Assembly: GCA_018806915.1 (NCBI GenBank)
Contig: JAGKQI010000092.1
Span: forward strand, 224,501 to 288,500
Reading direction: 5' to 3'
Source of the DNA: Phytophthora colocasiae
Lineage: Eukaryota > Oomycota > Peronosporomycetes > Peronosporales > Peronosporaceae
DNA: 64,000 nt
Shown: positions 8,124-17,904 of the stretch, one piece after another
How the letters are laid out: every line of letters starts with the position of its first letter
Numbering within the stretch: the stretch's first letter is position 1
Translations under genes and position numbers: made by a program
The notes under the pieces: model-generated
Database searches by the model: none
What the model saw: the letters and a program-made list of their open reading frames with translations, nothing else
What the model was told of the DNA's origin: nothing

Positions 8124-11028
8124 AGTCTGTAACGCATCTACAGAGGAACGGTGGATTCGCCGTGGTACGCCGGTTGCGTGCGCTTCGGTCGTTCCGGAGT
8201 CGGCTTTCGGCCAGATGCAGACGAAGGATGGAGCGGTACCGAGGAACCCGGAGACAACAGAAACGGACGATCGAGTGCAGTCCGTGACAGGAGCGCTTGA
8301 AGATCAGATTGCTGAGAAGGAACGGAAATCTCGGCCGGAAGTGCCGCCTGACAAAGCCACGATCAAGGCTGACTTTTCGCAGTCGAGGTTGACGGAGGAA
8401 CAGAAGCGAATATTTGAAGCAGAGCTGGACAACTTCAGTGACCTGTTTGTCGAGTCTTCGGCGATGCCGGGACGGACGGAACTGCTACACTTCGAGATTG
8501 ACACGGGCGATAGTCGGCCCATCAAACAGCAACCGTACCGTGTATCAGTAGCGGAAGGAGAGGTGATGGAAGCGGAAATACAGCAGTACTTGGACGCGGG
8601 ACTGATCCGTCCATCGAACAGTCCGTGGGCTAGCCCTGTTCTCATGATAAGGAAACCGGACGGTGGTATCCGATTCTGTATAGATTATCGCAAGTTGAAC
8701 GCAGTAACGGTGAAGGACTGTTACCCGATGCCGTTGATCGATGATATTTTGGACGTGCTCGGGGGTGCCCAGTTGTTTTCGACCATGGACATCGCATCCG
8801 GGTATTGGAACGTACCGATGGCGCTGGACAGTGTATCAAAGACGGCTTTCACGTGCAAATACGGCCTCTTCGAATGGCTCGTTATGCCTTTTGGCCTCTG
8901 TAACGCTGTACCCGCGTTCGAACGGTTGATGGAGACGGTCCTAGTGGATTTGAAGTGGCGAGTGTGCCTAGTTTATTTGGACGATTGCGTAGTGTTCAGC
9001 AAGGACTTCCCGACGCACCTGTTACGCGTTCGTCAAGTCTTGACGAGGTTAAGGGAGGCGGGCTTCAAGCTCAAAATGAAGAAGTGTCACTGGGGACGGA
9101 GCCAAGTGGCGTTCCTAGGACACATCGTCACGCCCTCGGGCGTCCTTCCTAACCCCGAGAAGGTGAAGGCCGTGCTGAATGTGAGGAGACCCGTGAACTT
9201 ACATGGGATCCGCTCGTTTCTCGGACTGACTAGCTACTTTCGACGCTACATCCCGGGGTACGCCTCGATTTCGGCGCCCTTGGAACGGTTGAAAGTAAAG
9301 GATGCACCGTTCGTGTGGACGGAGGACTGTGAGTCTGCCTTTAGGCAGCTCAACCGTGCCCTTATGAAGCCACCGATTCTGGTGTACCCGGACAGTCAGA
9401 AGCGGTTCAAGTTGTATGTCGACTCGTCACGGTACGCTGTGGGAGCGTGCCTCATGCAAGAAGTGGACGGTCGTGACCGTGCCGTCTCCTATGCTAGCAA
9501 GTTGCTCACGGGGTCGCAAAAGAACTGGATAAATAACCAAGACGGCATCTCTGAGATCGAGTGCTGGGGAGTAGTATGGGCGACTAGGAAGTTCCGCTGC
9601 TACCTGGATCGGCGCGAGTTTGATCTGTTCACGGACCACCAGGCACTGAAGTGGATCTTCAGTCCTGGGAACCGTACCTCGAACGCTAAGCTGGCACGGT
9701 GGGCGATGGAGCTGTCGAGCCTGCAGTTCCAGGTTCATCACAAGCCTGGGACATCGCTAGGTCACGTGGATGGTCTCTCGAGGCTGCCAAGGGGACGAGT
9801 GGCTGCTCTGACGATACAGGACCTGCTGAATCCGGAAGACGGAGACGCGCTTCCGCCTTCAGTCGGGGAGCCGTACGAATTGGACGGTGATGTTGACTAC
9901 GGGGGGACAGAGAACGGTGAGCAGAAGGACGGTGAACAAGATTTCGATGAAGTGGACGGAGCGGCAGTAGGAGAGCAAGCGGACGGACACGTAGACGATC
10001 CGCCGCACGAGGAGTTGAGGGAGGAAGCTGAGGTTGAGCAGGATGGGGAACGCGCGAGGTCTCCTTTGGATAGGTTCGGTCTGAACCGCGACCAGTTCGT
10101 GGCCGAACAGCAGAAAATTTCGTGGGTGCGAGCTTTGGTGGCCTACCTGAAGGACGGAGCGCTTCCGCTTGATCCGTACCTGCGTGCTCGTGTAGTGCAG
10201 ATGGGGCCTAGATACGCTGTCGAGGACGGCATGTTGACACGGCGTGTTAATTTACCCGCCCGGGTGGGGCCAGCACGGTCGTTGACCGTGCCAGTGGTCC
10301 CCGTGCCTTACATGGAAACCGTCCTCCACTACTGTCATGCGGACGTCTTGTCGTCGCACTTGGGCCTGACGAAGACGCTAGAGAAGGTGAGGAGACACGC
10401 GTTCTGGCCAGGATGGAGGAAGGACGTAGCGGAGTACGTGCGGGAATGCAATACTTGTGGGAGCGGTAAAGGAGCTAGACCGTGGAGAGCTGGCCAGATG
10501 CAAAGGATGCCGGTAACGGACCTTAACGGACCGTTCTCGCTGTTAGTGGTCGACGCCGTGGGACCGTTACCAAAGACCGAGAGAAGGAACAAGTATATCC
10601 TAGTGTTTGTGGACTACTTCACGAGGTGGGCGGAAGCGTTCGCGGTAGAACGGTTGGACTCGATGACTTTTGTAGAAGCAATGATTAATGGAGTGGTCGC
10701 GCGGCACGGTGTGCCTTCACGGTTGCTGAGTGACCAAGGGTCGATTTTCACGTCGGAGATCGCGAAGTCCTTCTACCAGATCTTGGGGATTAAGAAGTTG
10801 TTTGGGGCTGCGTACCATCCCCAGACCCAGGGGTTAGTGGAACGGTTCAACGGAACACTACTGGGCATGCTAAGGATGCATGTCAACGAGGCACAGACGG
10901 ACTGGGATTTGTACCTCCCTAGAGTGCTATTCGCCTATAGAACGGCCTACCATGAGGCGTTGGGCGACTCTCCTTTCTTCTCGTTGTATGGTCGTGACCC
11001 TGTGTTGCCTTTGGATGTGAAATTTTGA
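8044..11028 (+). CDS. pol: Gypsy Pol: reverse transcriptase, RNase H, integrase
   Basis: Frame +1 relative to the protease, overlapping it by 80 nt. Domains in order: linker with 'VEVCNAST'; RT (about 8500-9150) with [17 protein letters not shown] and the catalytic VYLDD (8971-8985); connection and RNase H (about 9300-9750; [19 protein letters not shown]); acidic spacer (9840-10080); integrase HHCC zinc finger (about 10330-10460; 'HLGLTK', 'CNTCGSGK'); DDE core with VVDAVGP, SDQGSIF and LVERFNGT. All catalytic residues are present. It stops at TGA 11026-11028 after 'DVKF' in a TTTT run, while the integrase C-terminus continues in another frame. A one-base deletion in that run explains it. Confidence 0.93.
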   Translation: MKALYLFPTLCVAHSLSTVEDSQVIVEVCNASTEERWIRRGTPVACASVVPESAFGQMQTKDGAVPRNPETTETDDRVQSVTGALEDQIAEKERKSRPEVPPDKATIKADFSQSRLTEEQKRIFEAELDNFSDLFVESSAMPGRTELLHFEIDTGDSRPIKQQPYRVSVAEGEVMEAEIQQYLDAGLIRPSNSPWASPVLMIRKPDGGIRFCIDYRKLNAVTVKDCYPMPLIDDILDVLGGAQLFSTMDIASGYWNVPMALDSVSKTAFTCKYGLFEWLVMPFGLCNAVPAFERLMETVLVDLKWRVCLVYLDDCVVFSKDFPTHLLRVRQVLTRLREAGFKLKMKKCHWGRSQVAFLGHIVTPSGVLPNPEKVKAVLNVRRPVNLHGIRSFLGLTSYFRRYIPGYASISAPLERLKVKDAPFVWTEDCESAFRQLNRALMKPPILVYPDSQKRFKLYVDSSRYAVGACLMQEVDGRDRAVSYASKLLTGSQKNWINNQDGISEIECWGVVWATRKFRCYLDRREFDLFTDHQALKWIFSPGNRTSNAKLARWAMELSSLQFQVHHKPGTSLGHVDGLSRLPRGRVAALTIQDLLNPEDGDALPPSVGEPYELDGDVDYGGTENGEQKDGEQDFDEVDGAAVGEQADGHVDDPPHEELREEAEVEQDGERARSPLDRFGLNRDQFVAEQQKISWVRALVAYLKDGALPLDPYLRARVVQMGPRYAVEDGMLTRRVNLPARVGPARSLTVPVVPVPYMETVLHYCHADVLSSHLGLTKTLEKVRRHAFWPGWRKDVAEYVRECNTCGSGKGARPWRAGQMQRMPVTDLNGPFSLLVVDAVGPLPKTERRNKYILVFVDYFTRWAEAFAVERLDSMTFVEAMINGVVARHGVPSRLLSDQGSIFTSEIAKSFYQILGIKKLFGAAYHPQTQGLVERFNGTLLGMLRMHVNEAQTDWDLYLPRVLFAYRTAYHEALGDSPFFSLYGRDPVLPLDVKF

Positions 11029-11504
11029 ATTTGGGGAAGAAATGGAAAAGTGACGAGGTGGCACTGTACCGTCGGGAACTCCACCGTTCCCTGAGAAACT
11101 CGCGGCTCCTGGTGGAGCGTCAGTTGGTGAAGGCCCAGGACCGTCATGAGCGTCGGTTAGACGGTCAAGTGCCGGTGGTTTACGAGGACGGCGACCCAGT
11201 GTGGGTGTTCCAGTTGTTCAGGGCGAAGCGAGGTGAGGCACGGACGAAGAAACTAGCGTTTGCATGGCACGGACCGTACCGTGTTGTCGAGAAAGTGAAT
11301 GACAATGCGTACCGGGTTGCTATCCCTACACATCCGAGCCGGGTAGTCACGGTCAATGTGAACCGCATGAAGAAGTACCGTGGCAAGTGGACGCGTCCGT
11401 TCCTGGACGAGGTCCCCGAAGGGATAGGAGGGACGGAGAACCTGCGGAGGACGGACCTTTGGAGGAAGAAGATGTGCCCCATTCTAGCTTCGCGGAACGA
11501 TTAA
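11025..11504 (+). CDS. Integrase C-terminal DNA-binding part (displaced frame)
   Basis: Continues Pol in the frame used by Gag. It carries the Gypsy integrase C-terminal signature GDPVWVF...[23 protein letters not shown], followed by '[13 protein letters not shown]', as in integrases that bind element ends. Its first ATG would give an improbable start, so it is best read as the separated tail of Pol. The frame ends at 11504, but chromo-like homology moves to another frame near 11460. Confidence 0.8.
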   Translation: MNLGKKWKSDEVALYRRELHRSLRNSRLLVERQLVKAQDRHERRLDGQVPVVYEDGDPVWVFQLFRAKRGEARTKKLAFAWHGPYRVVEKVNDNAYRVAIPTHPSRVVTVNVNRMKKYRGKWTRPFLDEVPEGIGGTENLRRTDLWRKKMCPILASRND

Positions 11505-11785
11505 CTGTCGCCGGGAGCGATACCGTTCTCGCAGGAGTAGACTCTCCGTTACTCGAAGTGGTGGCGAAGCGTACAGTGGACAGAGTGGTCGAGTACTTAG
11601 TGTTGACGGCGAGCTACGAGACGTTTTGGGTCCCTAGGTCGGAGCTCATGCCTGAGTACCGTCCCCTAGTGGACGCCTATGAGCAGGCGGAACGAAGAAA
11701 GAAGGGTTTGCCAGAGTGGCGCCGGAGTCCTCGGTTGGAGGAGGCTAATGCTGAAGCCAACGAGGACGACTTACTGCTGGCTTAG
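11461..11785 (+). CDS. Chromodomain-like end of integrase (displaced frame)
   Basis: In the third frame, from about 11461 to TAG 11783-11785. The stretch 'VDRVVEYLVLTASYETFWVPRSELM' followed by 'LVDAYEQAERRKKGLP' resembles the chromo or chromo-shadow tails of chromoviral integrases, which steer insertion to chromatin. The match is partial and the aromatic cage is not clear. It is the last part of Pol; only a frame change separates it from the integrase C-terminus. Confidence 0.55.
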
Positions 11786-11970
11786 CGGGCCTGGTACCTG
11801 CAATACCCAACGCTAAAATGGAAGCTAAAGAACGGTGAAGAGAACGGAACGCTTGAGGGGAACGGTTGGAATGTGAAATTGCATGTTGGATTAAGAGATT
11901 AGTGACGCGCTGTTACGAAAGAGGAACCCGGAAAGAGAGAGAGCTGATTGACGCGCGAGAAAGGTAGATG
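11786..11970. other. Spacer between Pol and the antisense ORF
   Basis: 185 bp with repeated AACGG/ACGGT words ('aagaacggtgaagagaacgg'), downstream of the stops of two converging ORFs. It is a plausible place for two facing transcription terminators; no terminator consensus is known to me for this group. Confidence 0.35.
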
Positions 11971-13623
11971 TTACTTGGTGGAAGGCGAGGCTGCGGGAGA
12001 AGCGGCGGTGGTGCTAGATGGTGAGCCGCCCGTCTTCTTCGACTCGGACGAGGGCTTCTTGTCTTCGGGGGACGACTTCTTGGGCTTGTCTTCCTTCTTG
12101 TCGGGGGAAGTCTTCTTGGACTTGTCGTCCTTCTTGGTGGAGCGAGGCTTGTCTTCGTCGGAGCCGTGGTAATCGCTGGACTTGTCGTCGTCGGGGCCGT
12201 CGCTGGTCTCCTTGTCTTCGTCTTCTTCTTCATCTTCTTGAGAAGGGTCCTCTTGTTCTTCGTCGGAGTCTTCTTCTTGGTCGGAGTCTTCGGCTGGGTA
12301 AGCTCCGTCGATGGGCGGGGACGGAGGAAGAATCGTGGGCTCTCCCGTGTCTTCGTCTTCGTAATCGGAGTCGTCGTCTCCTTGATCGGAGAGCTTGAAC
12401 GGCTTGTCGTCGAAGTCCACGGTGTGCGTGCCGTTCAGGACGCTTTTGGCCACGTCGATCTGGACGGGACGGAGGGTACGGTCGGAGAGGAGGCGCTTCC
12501 AGACGCCGCTGGACCGGTTGCCAACCCAACTTGCGGTCGGAGGGGATCCTCCGTTGACGTCGAGCACGATACGAGCCAAAGCAACGTCGGAGAGGCGGAG
12601 ATGGGGTCGGCGAGTGGGGTCCAGTGCTTGAGTCTGCTCGAGAAGATCAGGGACGGATGAGTAGCCGTCTTCGTCCACAGAGAGAGGGTCGAGGGCGCGG
12701 GCCACGGTACGCTCATAACGCGAACGGTCACGGCGGAATAGTGTTGCGAGGTCGGACTGAGCTGGGGCGGAGGAGTCGGACTGGGCCTTGGCGGCTGCAG
12801 CTGAGTGAGTGGCGGCCTTGCCCCCGTACCACATGAGCGTGTCGTGGGTGCCGTTCTCAAGACGGTCGAGAAAGTCGTAGTAGCCGAAGGTCTCGATGTT
12901 CTTGCTGATGAATCGGAGCCGAGCTTGGACGGCGGCGGATTTCTGCTTGCGCCGGGCGCCGGCCTTGTCGGTGGGCGCGTAGAGTGCGCAGTCGAAGAAG
13001 ACGGAGCGGTGTCTCATCCAGAAACGGTAGTGCGAGAGGTAGAGGTCGGGATACTCGCTGGGGTCGTACCAGGCGCGTTGCTGGGACCATGGATACGCGA
13101 GACGGAACGGAGCCTTACCTCGCTCGGTGGCCTCCGTGAGGATCTTGTTGATGTCGTTCTTGATGGGCTTGGGAATATCGCGCGGCAACTCAAACTTGTA
13201 AGCCAGTTTGCTGGGCGCGGGAGATGGAGATGACGAGCTGCTGGTGCGTTGCTTCTTGGCTGGAGGGCTGGACTTGGAGGAGCCTCGGGTGGCTGGACGC
13301 TTGGAAGAGGAGGACGGATTGAAGAGGGAATGTGGCGGAGGACTGCCTGATCGCATGGAGTCCGGAGCGGGTAGGAGCGTTACTACTTCACTAAGAACGG
13401 AAGGAACCGTCCCGTCAGCAGTGACGATGGAGAGAGCGAGGTTATCGAGGGCTTCAAGGCCTGTGGAGGCGTCGTTAATGGCTAGGAGAGAACGGAGCTG
13501 CGTGTAGAAGTCCACTTGGGCGGCGAGAGACTTGTCCGCGTCGCTGGACTTGGCCATGGTGTCCAGGCGGGCGCGGAGACGACCAACGATGGCGTCCTTG
13601 TTTGATTCTGGGGATTTCGGCAT
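11971..13623 (-). CDS. Intact antisense ORF inside the Gypsy element, unknown function
   Basis: 550 codons, ATG to stop, on the strand opposite gag-pol. The N-terminal 80 residues are helical, then a Ser/Pro/Lys-rich segment (about 100-150) with an NLS-like KKQRT. A globular middle part (about 155-420) contains 'RFWMRHRSVFFDCALYAP', 'FGYYDFLDRLENGTHDTLMWYGG' and a basic 'FRRDRSRYERTVARAL'. The C-terminal 130 residues are extremely acidic and then Lys/Ser-rich. I recognise no known domain. It stays open although the neighbouring gag-pol is broken, which argues that it is or was selected. Its start lies about 180 bp from the divergent membrane ORF, so the two may share a promoter region (13624-13804). 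Antisense ORFs are known in some plant LTR elements, usually without proven function. Confidence 0.7.
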   Translation of the reverse strand: MPKSPESNKDAIVGRLRARLDTMAKSSDADKSLAAQVDFYTQLRSLLAINDASTGLEALDNLALSIVTADGTVPSVLSEVVTLLPAPDSMRSGSPPPHSLFNPSSSSKRPATRGSSKSSPPAKKQRTSSSSSPSPAPSKLAYKFELPRDIPKPIKNDINKILTEATERGKAPFRLAYPWSQQRAWYDPSEYPDLYLSHYRFWMRHRSVFFDCALYAPTDKAGARRKQKSAAVQARLRFISKNIETFGYYDFLDRLENGTHDTLMWYGGKAATHSAAAAKAQSDSSAPAQSDLATLFRRDRSRYERTVARALDPLSVDEDGYSSVPDLLEQTQALDPTRRPHLRLSDVALARIVLDVNGGSPPTASWVGNRSSGVWKRLLSDRTLRPVQIDVAKSVLNGTHTVDFDDKPFKLSDQGDDDSDYEDEDTGEPTILPPSPPIDGAYPAEDSDQEEDSDEEQEDPSQEDEEEDEDKETSDGPDDDKSSDYHGSDEDKPRSTKKDDKSKKTSPDKKEDKPKKSSPEDKKPSSESKKTGGSPSSTTAASPAASPSTK

Positions 13624-13804
13624 GGTGGCGGGGGTAACTTTGGAGACTGGAGGCGAATGCGGGACTGACGAGTGAGACGCCTGATGCCCTGCCTCTGTGA
13701 TTGATGTCGCGAGACTGCGGTTGATACGCCAGTTGGGGACCAGGAAATTTAGAGGAAAGAACCGGATCGGACAGTTGAGTGATGTGGGACACGGTACACA
13801 TCTA

Positions 13805-15102
13805 ATGGAGATTGTTGACCACGGACTAGCGGGACGGAGAAGCTATATGGAACTGCTAAGCACTTTGCAATTGGTGTTGGCATGGAGGACGACTCGGCTG
13901 AGGGAGTTATGGAATAGTGCCTATGGATGGTACGCTCGTCTACTGTGCTGGTGTGGCACCTCGTTCGCTACCACTGGTTAGGATTGCTGTGGGCGCTCGG
14001 GGGTGTGCTCCTCTGGTTGATTACCAAGCCCCTTTGGAACATAGTGGCGCGGTTGGGATGGACGGCTTTCTGTTTCTCGTACAAGTGGGCCGATATCGCC
14101 AAGGAAAGCATCAAGAGCTACCGTCGGGTTGTTAGTCGGAGCGTGCTTCTTCACAACTCTCCGTCCGAGCGTCGGTGGAAGATGTACGAAGCATTGTGGC
14201 TGGCACCATTGACTATACTGGAAGTTAGAGATGAACATCTACACGGCCTGGGACGCCTGCTGTACAAGTGGTTGGAGGCTTTCCATGCCCTGTGGTGCGT
14301 GTTCGTACCGGACGTCTTGGAACTAGGCTGCCGTTCCTCCGTGAAATATTGGAACGGTTCGCAAGTGGAGTGCCGGAGAACGGTTGATAGAGCGTGCTGT
14401 GCCGGTCGAGGTTTCTGGGCGTTTACGTCGCTAACGCTATATGTGGTATTCTACACGGTAGTGTATGTGTATGAACTGTTGGAATGGGCCTGCTACGGAG
14501 TGTCGGGGGTCGGAGTGTTACTAACCGTCCTGAACTACGCATTGGCGGACGGTGGCTTAGCGTCCGAGGACGGGTTCGTGTTCGACTATGATACAATAAG
14601 AGTGAGCGGTGCTGTCGTCGTCGTGGGTTTTGCGAGTAGGGCTCTCCGTTTTTACGAAGCGTCTTCAGGAGGTCTGACGCCTTTTGAAATGGCTGGGGAC
14701 CGTTACGCCCAGTGGGTCAAGGATCTGAAAGATCAAGAGCAGGCCGAGCGTCTGAGTGAAGCGTTCTGGCGTGAAGACGGTTGCGTAGGTCCTAGACCTC
14801 GCGTGAATCTCGGTCGGAAGTGGGAAGCAGAGAGACAGGAGCTGAAGGAACAAGTGCAAAGGGACGAGCTCACTGCTGCTGCTCGAGAGCGAGCCGCTCG
14901 ACGTGGGCGTCGAGTTTCAGTCGGGGAGGATGTCCCGAGTGAGAACGGTGGCCACCGTCTCGGGTACGGTCCCGACCGTTCCCCCTCTGAAACCCGATCC
15001 ACGACCCGTCGCATTGCGGAAGACCATATGTATGGCGAGGAGTTGTTCGAGCCGGCCCCGGTCGCAGCCAGCACGAGGGTGAGTGCGCGCCGCTATTGCT
15101 AG
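13805..15102 (+). CDS. Membrane-protein ORF between pol and 3' LTR (env-like position)
   Basis: Two overlapping frames make this gene: an ATG at 13805 opens a frame to 13981, and the next frame runs from about 13918 to TAG 15102. A single frame change between 13918 and 13981 would join them. Predicted hydrophobic segments: 'WLGLLWALGGVLLWLI' near 13975-14025, a strong one near 14413-14475 (FTSLTLYVVFYTVVYVY), one near 14500-14550, and a weaker one near 14605-14640. A basic, charged helix follows (14720-14910). The last 57 codons lie inside the 3' LTR. The position after integrase is where retroviral env genes sit. I see no signal peptide, furin site or fusion peptide, so a different membrane function is equally possible. 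Confidence 0.6.
14921..14930 (+). promoter_or_regulatory. Polypurine tract
   Basis: TCGGGGAGGA abuts the TG that opens the 3' LTR. A G/A run in exactly this place primes plus-strand DNA synthesis in LTR retroelements. It lies inside the reading frame of the membrane ORF. Confidence 0.7.
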
Positions 15103-15507
15103 GGAAACGAGGTCTGCGCAGCCAAGAAAGAGCGTGGAGCGTGCGCCAGGTTGCGTGTGAGCTGATGCCAAGGACGGAAGACATGGACTAGAGCTACGCT
15201 GGGCTTAACAGCGCCCCGAGTATGTGTGAGGAAGAGGTGAGTGGTACCGTCGAGGAGGTACGGACCCGGGAAGGACAAGGAAGAGGACTCTGGAGGACGT
15301 GAGACGTTGGAAAACAGTGAAGGAAGGGCGTGCTGGTGGAGGTCAGTCGTGAATTTACCTTGGGCACCGCAGCACAAGCCCCAAGTCAAAGAATAATCGC
15401 TTTTTATATTTTTCTTTACTTTTTGTGGTGCGCTTTTATCGCTCTACCGTTCCGTTCTACTTGTAACCCGCAGCGTCTACCGTCCCGCCCAAGACCGACT
15501 CGCGACA
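14931..15507 (+). repeat. 3' LTR of the Gypsy element
   Basis: 577 bp, 575 identical to 2766-3342 by eye comparison. It is followed by CACC, the second copy of the target duplication. The first 172 bp encode the C-terminus of the membrane ORF. Confidence 0.95.
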
Positions 15508-15969
15508 CACCGGCAGCGACTGGTTGTCCCGCGCGGGCTTTGCGAAAGAAATGCCGCACGAGTCGATTGCAGGGCCACATGCAGGTGATCGACGTCATGC
15601 CAGTACACTGTGCTGCATTATCGAGAAAGAATGAAGAAGGAAGCAACAAGAAGTTGCCAAATTAATTCTCTCTTGAGATGTATTAATCCAGTTGGGGACA
15701 ACTTCAATGAAGTCAACTTGACGGCCAGCAGATTGCGGGACAAACTGCGTGATACTAATCATAGTACTCGTATGCTTTAGGGTATGATATGATTCATACA
15801 CCACTGGGATGTCACTGTAGTCACCTGCTGCCCAAAACCACTTCAACCGATTGAACTTTTTCGACTTCACTCTCAAGTTGAGATCTTCCCTGCTGTGTCG
15901 GTACTTTGGTATCTCAAGGCAACTCATACGATCTTCCGACGTGTGGACGTTTACAAACCTCGTCCTCAC
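15508..15969. other. Intergenic flank of the Gypsy insertion
   Basis: A 124-codon minus-strand frame (15595-15969) is open here but has no recognisable motif. I see no other feature. Confidence 0.4.
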
Positions 15970-17845
15970 ATGTATTTAGCACCCCGGCAAAAAATAGCAA
16001 GTCGATCATCCTCACATCAAACCCGAGTCACTTTACTTTCTCCTCTGTTCTCAGTGCTCAGTGCTCAAGATGATCAAGCCGTACGCCCCCATATCCTCCG
16101 TCATTCCTCCTACACTACACGAATAACATTTTCTCGTTCATCCATTAGCCATATCGAGCCCGTTGATCAATTCGCTGCTGTTGTGAGTCCCATCAAGCCG
16201 TACGTGAGGAAATCTCCCCATTACATCGCAACTTATTCTCATCTATAGCTGTGGGCCTTGCAGAGAGAAAATTGAGACGAAGTACCGAGACTGGCCGTTC
16301 GCCATTCTCTTCATCTTCAATGTTCTTATTGTCTTCGCTCTAATGGCATCCTTGGGGACGACAACGATTAAAACCAACAGAGACTTCCGCTCAACCCTGT
16401 CGGACAACTACATCCAGTCTATAGCAGGTCTCGCAGGTGGGATGGCCGTCCTGTCGATGGCCCTTGGTGTTGCGTTGGTCAAATTCATCCCAACGTGCGC
16501 GCGAGGGATGATCCTCTTCGTGCTCTGGTTCAACTTCGGAGTGGCAGTGGGTTTCGTTGGCATTGGCATCGCCATCGCCAACTTCTTCCTCATCGTCGTG
16601 GGGGTTATCATTGTGGTGTTCAATTGGTGCTACGTACGCAGTGTCAAGCGTCGAATTCCTCTGGCTGTGGCCCATTTAAAGGTGGCCGAAGCTGCCATCG
16701 CCAAGAACAAAACCGTCTACGTTGTGTCTGTAGTTTTCGCCATTGTGCAGATCTGCTGGGTAATCCTGTGGGTTTTAGCGCTATTGGGAGTGATCGACCA
16801 TTTATCCGACAAAACACCAGAAACTGACTCACAGTCGGGGCGAAACGATACGTTGATCTACGTACTTCTGCTGCTGTCGTTCTACTGGGGGATCCAAGTG
16901 ATCAAGAACGTCGTTCACACAACAGTCGCTGGAACTGTAGCCGCATTCTGGTACCAAACGGAGTCGGAGAACTCGACGAGTGCGTCACTGAAGCGATCGT
17001 TAACGACGTCATTCGGCTCGATCTGCTTCGGATCCCTCATTGTCGCTATCCTGCAGATGCTACTTGGAGTACGAGTTGAGTTTTGGATGTTGGTTTATTG
17101 CCATCTTTCTAACGGATTTTTGGTCTTGCAGATACTAAAAAACATTCGCAAGAAAGGAGGAGCTGGGGCTTGCATTGCTCAATGCCTTTTATCTTGGCTG
17201 GAGGCGATCATGGAGTATCTGAATCGCTGGGCGTATGTATACGTGGGTATCTACGGCTACAGCTTCATGAAAGCAGGCAGTGCAGTGTCCAAGCTTTTTC
17301 ACCAACGAGGATTCACTGCCTTCGTGAACGACGACCTTGTTCGGGTTGTGCTTCGACTCGCAGCTACTGGTGTCGGTGAGTTCCACGTACGAATGTTGGC
17401 CATTTCGTCACTAATTTTCTCCCATTGACAGGGTTAATCTGTGCTAGCTTCGGGGCGGTTGTTGCCGAGCTGAGCGATTCGTTCGTTCTCGAATCCAGCC
17501 CACGTACGATCGAAATGATAGTTGTTTTTTATTGCTTCTGACAGTTTTTTTTGTTGTTGTCGCTGCAGTACTGATGGCGTTTCTAGGTTTCATGATCGGC
17601 TTCAGCGTCGCCCTCACACCTTTAGCGATGATCAGCAGTTCGGTTGCCACGATTTTCGTCTGCTTCGTCGAGGTAAACTAGACTCGAATTAAAAAAAAAC
17701 TATATTATTTCTCTAACTAAATTCGTATTTGCAGGACCCCGCACCCTTCCAGCGTTCACATCCAGAACTCTACGCTGCGTTGGCTCAAGGTTGGCACGGA
17801 CTCCACCCTGACTTCATCGTGCAGGCTGGGTATTGGAGTGTTTAA
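15970..17845 (+). CDS. SLC44 choline-transporter-like (CTL) membrane protein, intron-split
   Basis: Proposed exons: 15970-16199 (weak), 16249-17068, 17132-17375, 17432-17503, 17569-17672, 17735-17845. They give about 526 aa with GT-AG introns of 49-66 nt. The 17069-17131 intron is a multiple of three without a stop and could be retained. The protein has about ten hydrophobic segments and CTL landmarks: 'DWPFAILFIFNVL' at the first membrane segment, 'AVAHLKVAEAAIAKN', 'GTVAAFWYQ', 'FGSICFGSLIVAILQ', 'YVGIYGYSFMKA', and a C-terminal 'DPAPFQRSHPELY'. It is a paralogue of the gene at 28930-30477, which has the same order of motifs. CTLs move choline or related amines across plasma, mitochondrial or organelle membranes. 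The first exon is uncertain: the frame from the nearer ATG at 16070 meets a TAA at 16124. Confidence 0.8.
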
Positions 17846-17904
17846 CCAACCTCCTATAATTAATATAAATATTTTTTTACCAGGAATCTACATAGCTTTT
17901 GACA

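Larger units (their letters stand above)
2766..15507 (+). mobile_element. Ty3/Gypsy LTR retrotransposon with two extra ORFs
   Basis: A 12,742-bp element bounded by direct 577-bp repeats beginning TGTCCC and ending GCGACA, flanked by the 4-bp duplication CACC (2762-2765 and 15508-15511). Sense gene order is Gag, zinc knuckles, acidic linker, protease, RT, RNase H, integrase, chromo-like end; integrase after RNase H places it in Ty3/Gypsy. An antisense ORF and a sense membrane-protein ORF follow. The two LTRs differ at only two positions by eye, so the insertion is young. Yet gag-pro-pol has stops at 5430, 5835 and 6672 and frame changes near 8068, 11025 and 11460. Either the copy was mobilised in trans or some breaks are recoding sites. 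It sits between the CD36-like gene and a choline-transporter-like gene and interrupts no recognisable gene. Confidence 0.95.

Noticed and set aside
11023..11028. Programmed -1 frameshift at AAATTTT in integrase
   Set aside because: The reading phase does not fit the X XXY YYZ heptamer. A one-base loss in the T run is simpler.
12018..13507. Plus-strand frames (60-160 codons) opposite the antisense gene
   Set aside because: They are low-complexity shadows of the acidic and Ser-rich parts of the 550-codon minus-strand ORF.
15595..15969. 124-codon minus-strand frame next to the Gypsy element
   Set aside because: No motif and no gene-like neighbours; could be chance. Not called as a gene.
16070..16126. 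ATG at 16070 as start of the first CTL gene
   Set aside because: Its frame ends at TAA 16124 and no good donor site rescues it. The 15970-16199 exon joins the CTL frame but is itself weak.
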